Shown here in pieces: positions 1-7,617 of a DNA stretch of 13,330 nucleotides (its first letter is position 1; every line of letters begins with the position of its first letter). Location of the stretch: the NCBI GenBank assembly GCA_041580235.1, contig JBFGEG010000100.1, positions 1-13,330 on the forward strand. The letters run 5' to 3'. Origin of the DNA: JADFOJ01 sp041580235 (GTDB lineage Bacteria > Planctomycetota > Phycisphaerae > Phycisphaerales > SM1A02). Position numbers and translations under genes: made by a program. The notes beneath the pieces are model-generated. The model did not search any database and was not told where the DNA came from. It worked only from the letters and a program-made list of their open reading frames with translations.

Positions 1-210
1 GCGGGCTGGGGGCGGCTGTGGGCGGTGACCGTTCCGGTGGCGATCATGATGGGGGTCTTCCTGATGCTGCTGATCTACGCCCGGCGCGGCGGCGCGCCGC
101 GAAGCCGGTTTCGGGGGTTGCCGACGGTCGCCCCCGTCTGCGACCTGCCCGACGATCCGGCCGACGCCCTCGCCGAGCTGCGACGACGCGCGGCAACGGA
201 GGAGCGATGA
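1..210 (+). CDS. C-terminal end of a membrane protein (partial)
   Basis: The open frame enters from the left edge and ends at TGA 208-210, so only about 69 residues are visible. They begin with a hydrophobic stretch (around TVPVAIMMGVFLMLLIYA) that reads as a final transmembrane helix. A positively charged RRGG turn follows, then a cytoplasmic-looking tail rich in Asp, Ala and Arg ending in RRRAATEER. By the positive-inside rule the C-terminus is probably cytoplasmic. The stop overlaps the aroB start (ATGA), so the two genes are translationally coupled. The family cannot be recognised from this fragment. It could be the end of a transporter or any other polytopic membrane protein. That it is coding is supported by the frame staying open into a tight ATGA junction. 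Confidence 0.6.
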   Translation, partial: AGWGRLWAVTVPVAIMMGVFLMLLIYARRGGAPRSRFRGLPTVAPVCDLPDDPADALAELRRRAATEER

Positions 211-1322
211 GCACCGTTCACGTCGAGCTCGCCGCCGCCGCCTACGACGTGACGATCGAGCCGGGTGTGCTCGCGCGGCTCGGCGCGATCGTGGCCGGCG
301 TCGCCCCCGACGCGACCGCTGTGCTGGCCGTGGACGAGGCGATCGATGCAACGCACGGCGAGTCGGCGCGGGTGTCGCTTCGCGAAGCGGGCTACGCGAC
401 GATGACGGTCCGACTCATCGCCGACGAATCCCACAAGACGCTGGCGGCGGTGAGGACCCTGTACGAGTCCATGCTCGCCGGCGAAGACGGCATCGACCGC
501 GGCTCCCCGGTCGTGGCCCTGGGCGGGGGCATCGTCGGCGATACGGCGGGCTTCGCCGCGGCCACCTTCATGCGGGGGCTGCCCCTGGTCCAGGTGCCTA
601 CCACGCTGCTGGCCATGGTCGACGCCGCCATCGGCGGCAAGACCGGCGTGAACTTCGAGCTGCCCGGCGGGGGGCTGGGCAAGAACATGATCGGCGCGTT
701 CTGGCAGCCGCGGGCCGTGGTGGCGGACCCGCAGGTGCTGTCGACGCTCGAGCCGCGTGACTTCCGGTGCGGTCTCGCCGAGTGCGTCAAGTACGGGATG
801 ATCGCCGACGCGGGGCTCCTGGACTTCCTCGAAGAGCACGCGCCGGCGATCATCGCGCTCGATCCCGAGACGCTGGGAACGCTCATCGACCGCTGCGTTC
901 GGATCAAGGCCGCCATTGTCCGGGAAGACGAGCGGGAGACGGGCCGCCGCGCGCTGCTCAACCTGGGCCACACGTTCGCCCACGCCATCGAGACGCAGAC
1001 GCAGCTGGGATTACGCCACGGCGAGGCGGTCTCCATCGGTCTCGTCGCGGCGGCAGCGTGCGCGGTCGCCACGGGCCGGCTCGACGAGCCCGCGGTCCGC
1101 CGCATGGCCGGCCTGCTGGAACGCTTCGGGCTGCCGCTGCGGCTGCCCGCGGGGGTCGAGGTCGGGTCGCTGAACCGCGCGATGAGGTACGACAAGAAGG
1201 CGATCCACGGTCGGCTGCGGCTGGTCGTCCCCAATGGCCCCGGCTCCGCCGAGATCACCGACGACGTGCCGCCGCAGGTGATCGGGGACGCCTGGTCTGC
1301 AGTGGGCGCGGCTGATGGCTGA
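207..1322 (+). CDS. aroB: 3-dehydroquinate synthase AroB
   Basis: AroB converts DAHP to 3-dehydroquinate, the second step of the shikimate pathway, in the cytoplasm using NAD+ and a divalent metal. The 371-residue product has a typical length for the family. Visible signatures are the NAD-binding run VALGGGIVGDTAGF (about 103-116) and PTTLLAMVDAAIGGKTGVN (131-149). The metal ligands fit E192 in LAECVKYG, H255 in LNLGHTF and H271 in RHGEAVS. The active-site lysine region KNMIGAFWQP (159-168) is also present. The frame stays open further upstream, but ATG 207 is preferred: it follows a GGAGG Shine-Dalgarno, starts the family-like MSTVHVELAAAAYDV, and overlaps the previous stop. The next gene begins 8 nt before the aroB stop. 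All catalytic features are intact, so an active enzyme is expected. Confidence 0.96.
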   Translation: MSTVHVELAAAAYDVTIEPGVLARLGAIVAGVAPDATAVLAVDEAIDATHGESARVSLREAGYATMTVRLIADESHKTLAAVRTLYESMLAGEDGIDRGSPVVALGGGIVGDTAGFAAATFMRGLPLVQVPTTLLAMVDAAIGGKTGVNFELPGGGLGKNMIGAFWQPRAVVADPQVLSTLEPRDFRCGLAECVKYGMIADAGLLDFLEEHAPAIIALDPETLGTLIDRCVRIKAAIVREDERETGRRALLNLGHTFAHAIETQTQLGLRHGEAVSIGLVAAAACAVATGRLDEPAVRRMAGLLERFGLPLRLPAGVEVGSLNRAMRYDKKAIHGRLRLVVPNGPGSAEITDDVPPQVIGDAWSAVGAADG

Positions 1323-2910
1323 ACGGCCGGTGTCGCGCGGCTGGTCGCGGGTGTGTGTCTGGGGCTCGGTGGTCGCGCTGGCATGGGTGCTGGCGGTGCG
1401 TGTCCTGGGGCCGTCCGATGCGTGGGACCAGACCCAGCCCAGGACCATGTCGTACACCACCGACATCGTTCTCAACGGGCGCTGGCTGCTGCCGCGTGAC
1501 CGCGCCGGCGTGGGGGCCACCAAGCCGCCGCTGTACAACTGGCTGGCCGTGCCTGCCGTGCGGTGGCTCGGGCGCACCAGCGAGCTGGCTCACAAGACGC
1601 CCAGCGTGATCGCCCTGTGTCTGTGCTGGCTGATTCTGCTTCGCGCCGGGCCGCGGCTCATCTCGACCGGCGACGACCTGGCCCTCGGCGGGTTGGCCGC
1701 GATGATCTTCCTGAGCAGCTACACGATCTTCAAGATCGCGTACCTCGCGCGGCCGGACATGCTCCTGACCCTCTGGCTTCTGGCGGGGTGGGTGGCGGCC
1801 ACCGCGCTGCTGGCCGACGCGTCCCACGGCGACGACGCGTCGGCGGGACGCGCCCGGAAACTCGCCCTCGCGTTCTGGCTCTGCGTGGGTCTTGGGGCCC
1901 TGACGAAGGGGCCGGCGGTTCTGCCCTTGCTCATCTACGGGGTCGTCGGCGCGCGGCTCATCCGCGGTCGATGGCGCGAGCTCCGGGTGTTTCAGTGGGC
2001 CTGGGGGCTGCCGCTGGCCACGCTGCTGGTCGGCGGCTGGCTCGCTGCCGTCTGGCGGATCGAGCCGGGTCATCTCAGCGAGCAGCTCTGGGGGCAGGAG
2101 ATCGTCGCTCGTGTCACCGGCACGGGCCCCGAGCGCGATGCGGCGGGCCCATGGGCGCTGCTGACACACCTCCCGTACATGGCGTGGTACTACCTGTCGC
2201 GCTTCGAGCCCTGGTGCGTCGGGTCGGTCCTGGCGATGGTCATCCTGTGGCGACGGGAGCGCGGCACCGGGCAGCGGCGGTGGCGGGGGCTGGGGCGGCC
2301 GGGGGCGGCGCTTCACGGCGCGGCGCTCTTCGTCATCATCGTCATCGTCTTCTACACGCTGAGCGCCGGCAAGCGGGCCGACTACATCGCGGCGGCGTAC
2401 GGACCGGGAGCGTTGCTGGCGGCGTGGTGGCTGCTGCGCTCACCGATGGGGGCGCGGGCGCCGTGGCTGGGGCCGACCTGCGCAGGGCTCATGCTCGCGG
2501 GGCTCACCCTTCACAATCACCTGCGGCCGTCCTCGCCGCATCGAGGCCTGGGCGACGCCATCAACGCCTTCGCCCGCGAGGCCGACCGGTGTATCACGGC
2601 GGATCCGGCGCCGATGGTCTTCTGGGCGACGGGCGACACGCACCTTCAGAGCCTCGTCGGCGCCCACCAGGTGGGCGGCCACCGGGCCCTCGCCGACCTG
2701 TGCCGGGCAGGGCGGCCCTTCTGGCTCTTCGCGGGTCAGGCCGTCAAACCGCCGATGCCGGTGGATCGGTGGCTGCGTGAGGACCAGGGATTCGTGCTCG
2801 AGCTCCGCGAGATGGCCCGGACCGGCGAGTTCCCGCGAACGACGTCGTGGCCCGTCGAGATCGTCCTGTACCGGGTCGAGCCCGCCGGCGACCCGTCAAA
2901 TCGGCCATGA
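1315..2910 (+). CDS. GT39/ArnT-like polytopic membrane glycosyltransferase (GT-C fold)
   Basis: This 531-residue protein is predicted to move a sugar from a polyprenyl-phosphate donor to a lipid, protein or glycan on the outer face of the inner membrane. Family marks include a first transmembrane helix at about 13-31, followed by an acidic loop (SDAWDQTQ, 34-41) where the GT-C catalytic acid lies. ATKPPLYNWL follows (68-77), the KPPLYYWL hallmark of ArnT/PMT proteins. LARPDMLL (144-151), ALTKGP (195-200) and a late YTLSAGKRADYI segment (347-358) also fit. About ten hydrophobic helices are visible, then a soluble C-terminal domain after about residue 400. ATG 1315 overlaps the aroB stop by 8 nt, so the genes are coupled. 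Donor and acceptor cannot be deduced. The shikimate neighbour does not suggest a shared pathway. Confidence 0.85.
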   Translation: MAERPVSRGWSRVCVWGSVVALAWVLAVRVLGPSDAWDQTQPRTMSYTTDIVLNGRWLLPRDRAGVGATKPPLYNWLAVPAVRWLGRTSELAHKTPSVIALCLCWLILLRAGPRLISTGDDLALGGLAAMIFLSSYTIFKIAYLARPDMLLTLWLLAGWVAATALLADASHGDDASAGRARKLALAFWLCVGLGALTKGPAVLPLLIYGVVGARLIRGRWRELRVFQWAWGLPLATLLVGGWLAAVWRIEPGHLSEQLWGQEIVARVTGTGPERDAAGPWALLTHLPYMAWYYLSRFEPWCVGSVLAMVILWRRERGTGQRRWRGLGRPGAALHGAALFVIIVIVFYTLSAGKRADYIAAAYGPGALLAAWWLLRSPMGARAPWLGPTCAGLMLAGLTLHNHLRPSSPHRGLGDAINAFAREADRCITADPAPMVFWATGDTHLQSLVGAHQVGGHRALADLCRAGRPFWLFAGQAVKPPMPVDRWLREDQGFVLELREMARTGEFPRTTSWPVEIVLYRVEPAGDPSNRP

Positions 2911-3055
2911 CGACCATCTGAGCGTGTTTTCGGCCGCCCGCCGCCCCGATTGCTCAAAGTTCAACGCGCAGCCTTTGCGATTCCGATAACTATTCCCAGC
3001 CCCGCGCGGGTTGCCCGCCCGGGGTCTGCGCGCCGTTGGCCGGCGGGAGGCGCCC
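2911..3055 (+). promoter_or_regulatory. Intergenic leader ahead of the ParA-CBM48 operon; candidate promoter
   Basis: This 145-bp gap separates two same-strand transcription units. Its middle (about 2950-2995) is clearly less GC-rich than its surroundings and contains TTCAAC (2960-2965) and GATAAC (2985-2990). The 19-bp spacing is longer than ideal, so the promoter call is weak. A small hairpin GCGGG-ttg-CCCGC lies at 3006-3018, and the ribosome-binding site GGGAGG (3045-3050) precedes the GTG start. No convincing intrinsic terminator for the upstream gene is visible. Confidence 0.3.
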
Positions 3056-4462
3056 GTGCGGACCTTTGCGATCGTCAATCAAAAAGGGGGCTGCGGGAAG
3101 ACCACGACGGCGATCAATCTGTCCGCCGTTTTCGCCCACCGCGGTCTGCGCACCCTGCTGGTGGACATGGACCCCCAGTCGCACTGCGCGACGGGGCTGG
3201 GTGTGCCCGAGCGTCGAATCGAGATGAGCGTCGGCGACGCCCTGCTGAAGGCCGACTCCGACCGGTTTGACCCGTCCTCGGCCGTCTGGGAGGTCGGGGG
3301 CAACCTCGATTTGCTGCCGAGCACCATGAGGCTGGCGGGTCTGGAGGCGCCCGGGGGAGGGCTGCACGAGCTGCCCGATCGCGATCGTCGGCTCGCCTGC
3401 CTGGTCGCTCGCTTTGCGGACCGCTACGACCGGTGTCTCATCGACTGTCCGCCGACGATCGGTCTGCTCACGTTCAACGCGCTGCGCGCCTCGCGTGAGG
3501 CGCTGATTCCCGTTGAGACAGGCTTCTTCGCCCTGCGGGGCGCGGAGAAGCAGTGGCGTACCATCCGGCAGCTCATCGAGCGTATCGGCCGCCCCATCGC
3601 GTGCCATCTCTTTCCGGCGCTGCACCGGCCCGAGTCCTCGCTCTCCATGGATGTCCTTGAAGCGCTGCGCCGGCAATTCGCCGGGCAGGTCATTCCCGTC
3701 ATCGTTCACGAGGACGAGGTCGTGCGCGAGGCGGCCAGCTTCGGCCAGCCGGTGATCGAGTACGCGCCGGATTCGAGATCGCGTGCCGATTTCGAGAAGC
3801 TCGCCGACTGGCTCGAGGACCACCCGCCGCAGCCCGGCGTGCAGATCGAGGTCATGCACGGCGCGGCGGGCGAGACGGCCCTGCACCGCCGCGGCCCCGA
3901 GACCGGCCCGGGCGAAGCGGGGGTCGAACCGCCGGTGGTCGCCGGTCGCGCCGCCGAGCTGGCGCGGCGGGTCAGATCGCTGCAGAGCCGACTGGACGAC
4001 CAAGACGACCGCGTCGTGATCGAGACCCCCAGGCCCGATTCCGCCCCGATCGACTCCGACGCGTCGCCCGCCGCCGTCGCCGACGACCCGGCGTTGATCG
4101 GGCCTCGCCCGCTGCCGTCCGTGACCGAGTCACCCGCGCCGCCACGCGAGACGCGAGCCGCGACGTACGGCGCCGCCCTCACCCTCGGCGGCGTGCGGTT
4201 TGCCCAGCCTGGTGACGGACGTCACTCGGTCTGCGTCGCGGGTGACTTCAACAACTGGTCGGCCACGTCCACGCCGTTGCCGTTCGACGAGCGGATCGGC
4301 GCGCATGAGGTCCTCGTCGAGATCCCGCCCGGCCGGTACCGCTACCGGCTCGTCGTCGACGGAAGCTGGAAGGCCGATCCCTTCAACGTGCACAAGCAGG
4401 TCAACGAGTACGGCGAGCTGAACAGCGTGCTGGTCGTTCCCCACGCGCGGGACACTCCATGA
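3056..4462 (+). CDS. ParA/MinD-type ATPase fused to a C-terminal CBM48/AMPK-beta-like glycogen-binding domain
   Basis: The 468-residue product has two recognisable parts. Residues 1 to about 260 form a ParA-family ATPase with the deviant Walker A motif KGGCGKTT (10-17, signature Lys10 and P-loop Lys15). It also has LLVDMDPQ (34-41), the Walker B-like CLIDCPP (127-133) and PVETGFFALRG (152-162). A charged linker follows, with a short predicted coiled coil (about 299-320) and a Pro/Asp-rich stretch. Residues from about 378 to 465 form an early-set beta domain with VAGDFNNWS (394-402) and YRLVVDGSWKADP (430-442). W401 and W438 align with the two tryptophans that AMPK beta uses to bind glycogen. 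GTG 3056 is chosen because GGGAGG sits 5 nt upstream and it gives the usual ParA N-terminus RTFAIVNQKGG. There is no N-terminal helix-turn-helix. The stop overlaps the next start (ATGA). Both domains look intact. The cargo and function are unknown. Confidence 0.88.
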   Translation: MRTFAIVNQKGGCGKTTTAINLSAVFAHRGLRTLLVDMDPQSHCATGLGVPERRIEMSVGDALLKADSDRFDPSSAVWEVGGNLDLLPSTMRLAGLEAPGGGLHELPDRDRRLACLVARFADRYDRCLIDCPPTIGLLTFNALRASREALIPVETGFFALRGAEKQWRTIRQLIERIGRPIACHLFPALHRPESSLSMDVLEALRRQFAGQVIPVIVHEDEVVREAASFGQPVIEYAPDSRSRADFEKLADWLEDHPPQPGVQIEVMHGAAGETALHRRGPETGPGEAGVEPPVVAGRAAELARRVRSLQSRLDDQDDRVVIETPRPDSAPIDSDASPAAVADDPALIGPRPLPSVTESPAPPRETRAATYGAALTLGGVRFAQPGDGRHSVCVAGDFNNWSATSTPLPFDERIGAHEVLVEIPPGRYRYRLVVDGSWKADPFNVHKQVNEYGELNSVLVVPHARDTP

Positions 4463-5700
4463 GCGACGGCCCGAACCCCTACGACGAGCTGACGGCGCTG
4501 TTCGTCACGGAGCCCGACGAGACCGCCAAGGCCCCCGCGGCGACCACGATCGAGCTGGTCGTGGTGGGCAGCCTTCCCGTCCGCGCGTCGCTGTGGCTGC
4601 CGCCGTACGCCGACGCGCTCGCCCGCGAGGCGGGGCCCACGGCCCTGCTGCGTCTGGACAACGAGGTGCCTTTCCTGCAGCTTCTGCGGGCGCCCGAGAC
4701 GCTCGCGGCACAGCCCTGGCCGACGCTGGTGGACGCGATCGCCGGCCTGGGGCCCCACATCGGCACCTGGATCATCCGCCCGCCGCTCGACCTGACCCCG
4801 GGCGACCTGAGCACGAGCGGCTGCGACCGGATCACGATCCTGTGCAGCGTCAACGATACGGCCATCGTCGACGCCTACCAGCGATCCAAGGCGCTCGTCG
4901 ACGAGGCGCGGGCGCGGAATGCCCAGCCGCCGGCGCTGGGGGTGGCGGTGCTGGGCTCGGACCGCCACGGCGCCGTGCGTATGCAGCAGCAGCTCAGCCG
5001 GACCACCGAGTCATACCTCGGCGTCGAGCTGTCGATGGTGGCCTGCGTGCAGCAGATCGACGCGACGGTCCGCGCATCGGATTGCCTGACCTTCCCCACC
5101 GACGATCACCCCTCGCTGGCGACCGTCCTGATGTGGATCCGTGAGGCCCGGGCGAGCACACCGGCCCCGTCCGCCGGGCCTTCGCCGCCGGGGGCCGGCG
5201 GGGCTGCCCAACCAGCGCCGCAACCCGCACCGCGGGCCGAGGCGACACCGACCGTCAAGCTGGCCCCCAAGCCGACCGTGGAATTGGAGCCGAAGGGTTC
5301 GGCCCGCGCGCAGGAACCCGACGAAGACGGGCGCCCCGTGTCCCTGACCGCGCACATCGACGGCATCTCGACCCTTGAGGTGCGCTGCCCGGGCCATGAG
5401 CGGCTGGAGATCGGCGTCGACCCGGCGGGCCGGCTGCACGTCGCGTCCCGCGAGGCGGACATGCGCCGGCTGCACGTTGTCGCGGCGTGGGCGAGGGCCC
5501 ACCACGAGCTCATCGCCAGAGCATGCCCCGATCATTGGTTCGACCCGAAGGTGCCCACGGTCCTCCATGTCTTCACCGACCGGCCCTCAACGGTGACGGA
5601 TCTCTACGGCTGCGATCTGCGTCTGCACGTGCTCGCCCCGGTTCCGGGCCAGGGCCCCCAGCGCTGGTACTACGCGCCGCTCAACACCACGGTGCCCTAG
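4459..5700 (+). CDS. MinD/FlhG-like protein lacking a P-loop, with proline-rich linker and unknown C-terminal domain
   Basis: I do not recognise a named family for this 413-residue protein, but three regions are visible. Residues about 30-218 read as an alpha/beta domain that resembles the later half of MinD/FlhG ATPases. The segment DRITILCSVNDTAIVDAYQR (113-132) matches the place where FlhG proteins have an 'EPTSITDAYALIK'-like run. GVAVLGSDRHGAVRMQQQLS and TESYLGVELSMVACVQQIDA follow the expected pattern through to about 202. There is no KGGxGKT motif, so nucleotide binding is doubtful. Residues about 220-290 are a Pro/Ala/Glu linker. Residues about 291-413 form a compact domain ending in RWYYAPLNTTVP that I cannot assign. 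The ATGA overlap with the ParA-CBM48 gene implies coupled translation and probably a physical partnership. The stop lies in a CTAG shared with the convergent gene. Confidence 0.8.
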   Translation: MSDGPNPYDELTALFVTEPDETAKAPAATTIELVVVGSLPVRASLWLPPYADALAREAGPTALLRLDNEVPFLQLLRAPETLAAQPWPTLVDAIAGLGPHIGTWIIRPPLDLTPGDLSTSGCDRITILCSVNDTAIVDAYQRSKALVDEARARNAQPPALGVAVLGSDRHGAVRMQQQLSRTTESYLGVELSMVACVQQIDATVRASDCLTFPTDDHPSLATVLMWIREARASTPAPSAGPSPPGAGGAAQPAPQPAPRAEATPTVKLAPKPTVELEPKGSARAQEPDEDGRPVSLTAHIDGISTLEVRCPGHERLEIGVDPAGRLHVASREADMRRLHVVAAWARAHHELIARACPDHWFDPKVPTVLHVFTDRPSTVTDLYGCDLRLHVLAPVPGQGPQRWYYAPLNTTVP

Positions 5701-6683
5701 GCTCGCGGCAGCGTGCGTTCGAGGAAGCGGCGCCAGTTGGCGTGGCAGAAGCCCTCGACATCCTCGTCGGTCCAACCGGCGGCGCCCAGCGCCTCAGCCA
5801 GCGCGTCGAGCCGGGTCGGGTGATCGAGACCTTCCGGCAGTGCATCGGGTCCGAAGCCTCCGTCCATGTCCGAGCCGAGCCCGACGCCGCGACGGTGACC
5901 CATGATCTCCGAGACCCGCTCGACATGGGCGACGCAGTCGCCGATGGACGCTCGGCCCCGGCCCACGAGGAACTTCGAAAGCAGGTTGAGCCCGATCATG
6001 CCGTCGCGCCGCGCGATCTCGGTGATCTGGTCGTCACGCAGGTGACGCTGGTAGTCGTTCACCAGCGATCGGCAGTTGGAGTGCGTGGCGACGACAGGTC
6101 CGCGGGCGTGCTCGATCAGGCCGTCGAACGCCTCGTCGGACAGGTGCGACGCATCGTGGACGATGCCGTGCTCGTCGAGCGCAGTGATGAGCTCGACTCC
6201 CAGCGACGTCAGCGGCCCGAGCCGGTGGTTGCCACCGGCGTACCGCGTGCCCGCCGCCCACGTCAGGCCGACCAGGCGAAGCCCGTGCACGAACCACGAT
6301 GCGACGTCGTCGGGCGAGCGGATCGGATCGGCCCCCTCCATCAGCAGAACGATCTTCGGCGGGGATCGGCTGGCCGCCAGATCCGCAACGGTGTGCACGA
6401 TGCTCAGCTCGCCTTCGGCCTCGAGCTGACGGTAGATGTCGAGCTGCCTCTGTCCCGCGCACTCGGCCCCGTCGAGGTCGTCGATGCCGCCGTAGCTCGC
6501 TGCGCCGTGATCGTCCATTCCCCCCGGTTCCGTGAAGATGGTGGCGAACACGAGGTCGAACCGCGCGTCGCGAAGCTCCGGCAGGCTCACGCACGCGGTG
6601 CGGGCGTCAGGGCACGCCACCCGCAGATCCCGCCCCTCCGCAACGAGGTACGCCAAATCGAGATGGCCGTCGATCCATTGCAT
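5697..6683 (-). CDS. Membrane dipeptidase-like metallopeptidase (peptidase M19)
   Basis: M19 enzymes hydrolyse dipeptides, including some with D-residues, through a binuclear zinc site in a TIM barrel. All five expected ligands can be placed in this 328-residue protein: H7 and D9 in GHLDLAY, E116 in VLLMEGADP, H180 in VHDASHLSDEAF and H201 in ATHSNCRSL. SDMDGGFG (261-268) matches the conserved SDxDG loop. R213 lies where renal dipeptidase has its substrate-binding arginine. The segment around LTWAAGTRYAGGN replaces the usual His-containing loop, so specificity may differ. No signal peptide or lipobox is present, so it is probably cytoplasmic. The ATG at 6683 gives MQWIDGHLD, which places the HxD motif at the extreme N-terminus as in short bacterial members. 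It is convergent with the previous gene, with a 4-bp stop overlap, and divergent from the next. Confidence 0.9.
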   Translation of the reverse strand: MQWIDGHLDLAYLVAEGRDLRVACPDARTACVSLPELRDARFDLVFATIFTEPGGMDDHGAASYGGIDDLDGAECAGQRQLDIYRQLEAEGELSIVHTVADLAASRSPPKIVLLMEGADPIRSPDDVASWFVHGLRLVGLTWAAGTRYAGGNHRLGPLTSLGVELITALDEHGIVHDASHLSDEAFDGLIEHARGPVVATHSNCRSLVNDYQRHLRDDQITEIARRDGMIGLNLLSKFLVGRGRASIGDCVAHVERVSEIMGHRRGVGLGSDMDGGFGPDALPEGLDHPTRLDALAEALGAAGWTDEDVEGFCHANWRRFLERTLPRA

Positions 6684-6712
6684 TCCAGGCGGTCTCGCCG
6701 CGACAATAACCG

Positions 6713-7093
6713 ATGATGGAGCCGCCCGACTCCATGCCCCAGGAGTTCGTGTCAGAGCCGATCACACCGGTCGCGGGATCGTTCTCGACGCAGCCGATGG
6801 CGGCGGGCCTGGCCGCGCTTCCGTCGGCGTTCGTCTGGCGGAACCGCCGTTATGCGATCGTCCGGTGCCTCGATCACCGCAAGGTCTCGGCGCCCGAAGG
6901 AGGCGTCGAGGGAAAGGAGCGGTACCTGAGACGGCAGGTCTTCTCGGTGCTTCTGGACACGGGCCAGCACGCGACGATCTACATGCAGCGTCACGCCCCC
7001 CGGGGCGCCTCGGCCGGGGCGGCCCGACGTCGCTGGTTCCTCTATTCCATCGAGCCTGAATCACCTGAACCCCCAGCGGGCCCGGCCTGCTGA
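6713..7093 (+). CDS. Small basic protein of unknown function, weakly DUF6504-like
   Basis: This is a 126-residue product, or 114 residues from GTG 6749. The central part reads FVWRNRRYAIVRCLDHRK, then a YLRRQVFSVLLDTGQHATIYMQR strand pair and a closing RRRWFLYSI. This layout (a WR-rich strand, a second beta-strand pair, then RWFLY) loosely resembles DUF6504 proteins, but I cannot confirm this without a profile search. It has no signal peptide or membrane segment and is Arg-rich, so a small cytoplasmic beta-barrel possibly binding nucleic acid is plausible. The start is uncertain. ATG 6713 lacks a Shine-Dalgarno, while GTG 6749 has AGGAG at 6741-6745 with a short spacer. The gene is divergent from the M19 gene, with 29 bp between ATGs. 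A 47-bp gap separates it from the DUF2752 gene, so the two may be co-transcribed. Confidence 0.65.
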   Translation: MMEPPDSMPQEFVSEPITPVAGSFSTQPMAAGLAALPSAFVWRNRRYAIVRCLDHRKVSAPEGGVEGKERYLRRQVFSVLLDTGQHATIYMQRHAPRGASAGAARRRWFLYSIEPESPEPPAGPAC

Positions 7094-7140
7094 TCAAAGG
7101 CTGCATTCTTTGCCCACCCCCCATCCGGGGAGTACCGTAG

Positions 7141-7617
7141 ATGAACATGACCTCAACGGCCGCTCCCGCCATCCACGCGTCCGCCGAGAACGGGGCCGCG
7201 ATCCGGCGTCTCATTGGCGCGGTGGTCGCGGCCGGCGCCGCCGGGCTGCTCGGCCTCGCCGCGTGGATGGAGCCCGCCGAGAACGGCCTGGGGACCCACA
7301 CCCAGCTCAACATGCCGCCCTGTGCGTGGATTCTGGCCGCCGATATCCCGTGCCCGACCTGCGGCATGACGACCGCGTTTGCGCATGCCGCCGACGGTGA
7401 CCTGCCGGCGGCCTTCATGGCCCAGCCCATGGGAGCGGTGCTGGCCGTCGTCGCCGCCATACTATTGGTCGTCGGGGCGTACACCGCCCTCACCGGATCT
7501 CGCGTCGCGACGCTCTTCCAGCGACTCTGGGGACGCCGTGCCGCCTGGGCGCTGGTGGTCGGAGTCGGCGGCGCGTGGCTCTACAAGATCGCGACCTACA
7601 AGGACTTCCTGGGATGA
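7141..7617 (+). CDS. DUF2752 family inner-membrane protein
   Basis: The 158-residue product carries the DUF2752 hallmark, a cysteine-rich segment at a membrane boundary. Here it is PPCAWIL (59-65) followed by IPCPTCGMTTAFAHAADGDLPAAF (69-92). Hydrophobic helices lie at about 24-42, 98-115 and 133-148, so it is a small three-helix inner-membrane protein. C61, C71 and C74 could bind metal or form a disulphide. The family's biochemical role is not established. A GGGGAG run at 7127-7132 precedes ATG 7141. A second in-frame ATG two codons later is an alternative start. The stop overlaps the next gene's start (ATGA), making this the first gene of a coupled run with two lipoproteins and a glycosyltransferase. 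An envelope function is therefore likely, by inference only. Confidence 0.85.
   Translation: MNMTSTAAPAIHASAENGAAIRRLIGAVVAAGAAGLLGLAAWMEPAENGLGTHTQLNMPPCAWILAADIPCPTCGMTTAFAHAADGDLPAAFMAQPMGAVLAVVAAILLVVGAYTALTGSRVATLFQRLWGRRAAWALVVGVGGAWLYKIATYKDFLG

Noticed and set aside
18..206. Upstream in-frame extension of aroB
   Set aside because: The extension is Arg/Pro-rich and unlike AroB. It overlaps the previous gene throughout and lacks the Shine-Dalgarno seen before ATG 207.
2254..2305. G-rich stretch on the plus strand inside the GT39 gene
   Set aside because: Only three G-tracts are close together. A fourth needs a loop longer than 7 nt, and codons for an Arg/Gly-rich loop explain it.
1255..2316. 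Long open frame on the minus strand opposite aroB and the GT39 gene
   Set aside because: Its translation is low-complexity Pro/Arg/Gln/Asp-rich and matches no family. It is antisense to two strong genes and is a by-product of high GC.
7095..7112. Short hairpin CAAAG...CTTTG after the small WR-rich gene
   Set aside because: A 5-bp AT-containing stem without a T-run is too weak to call a terminator.
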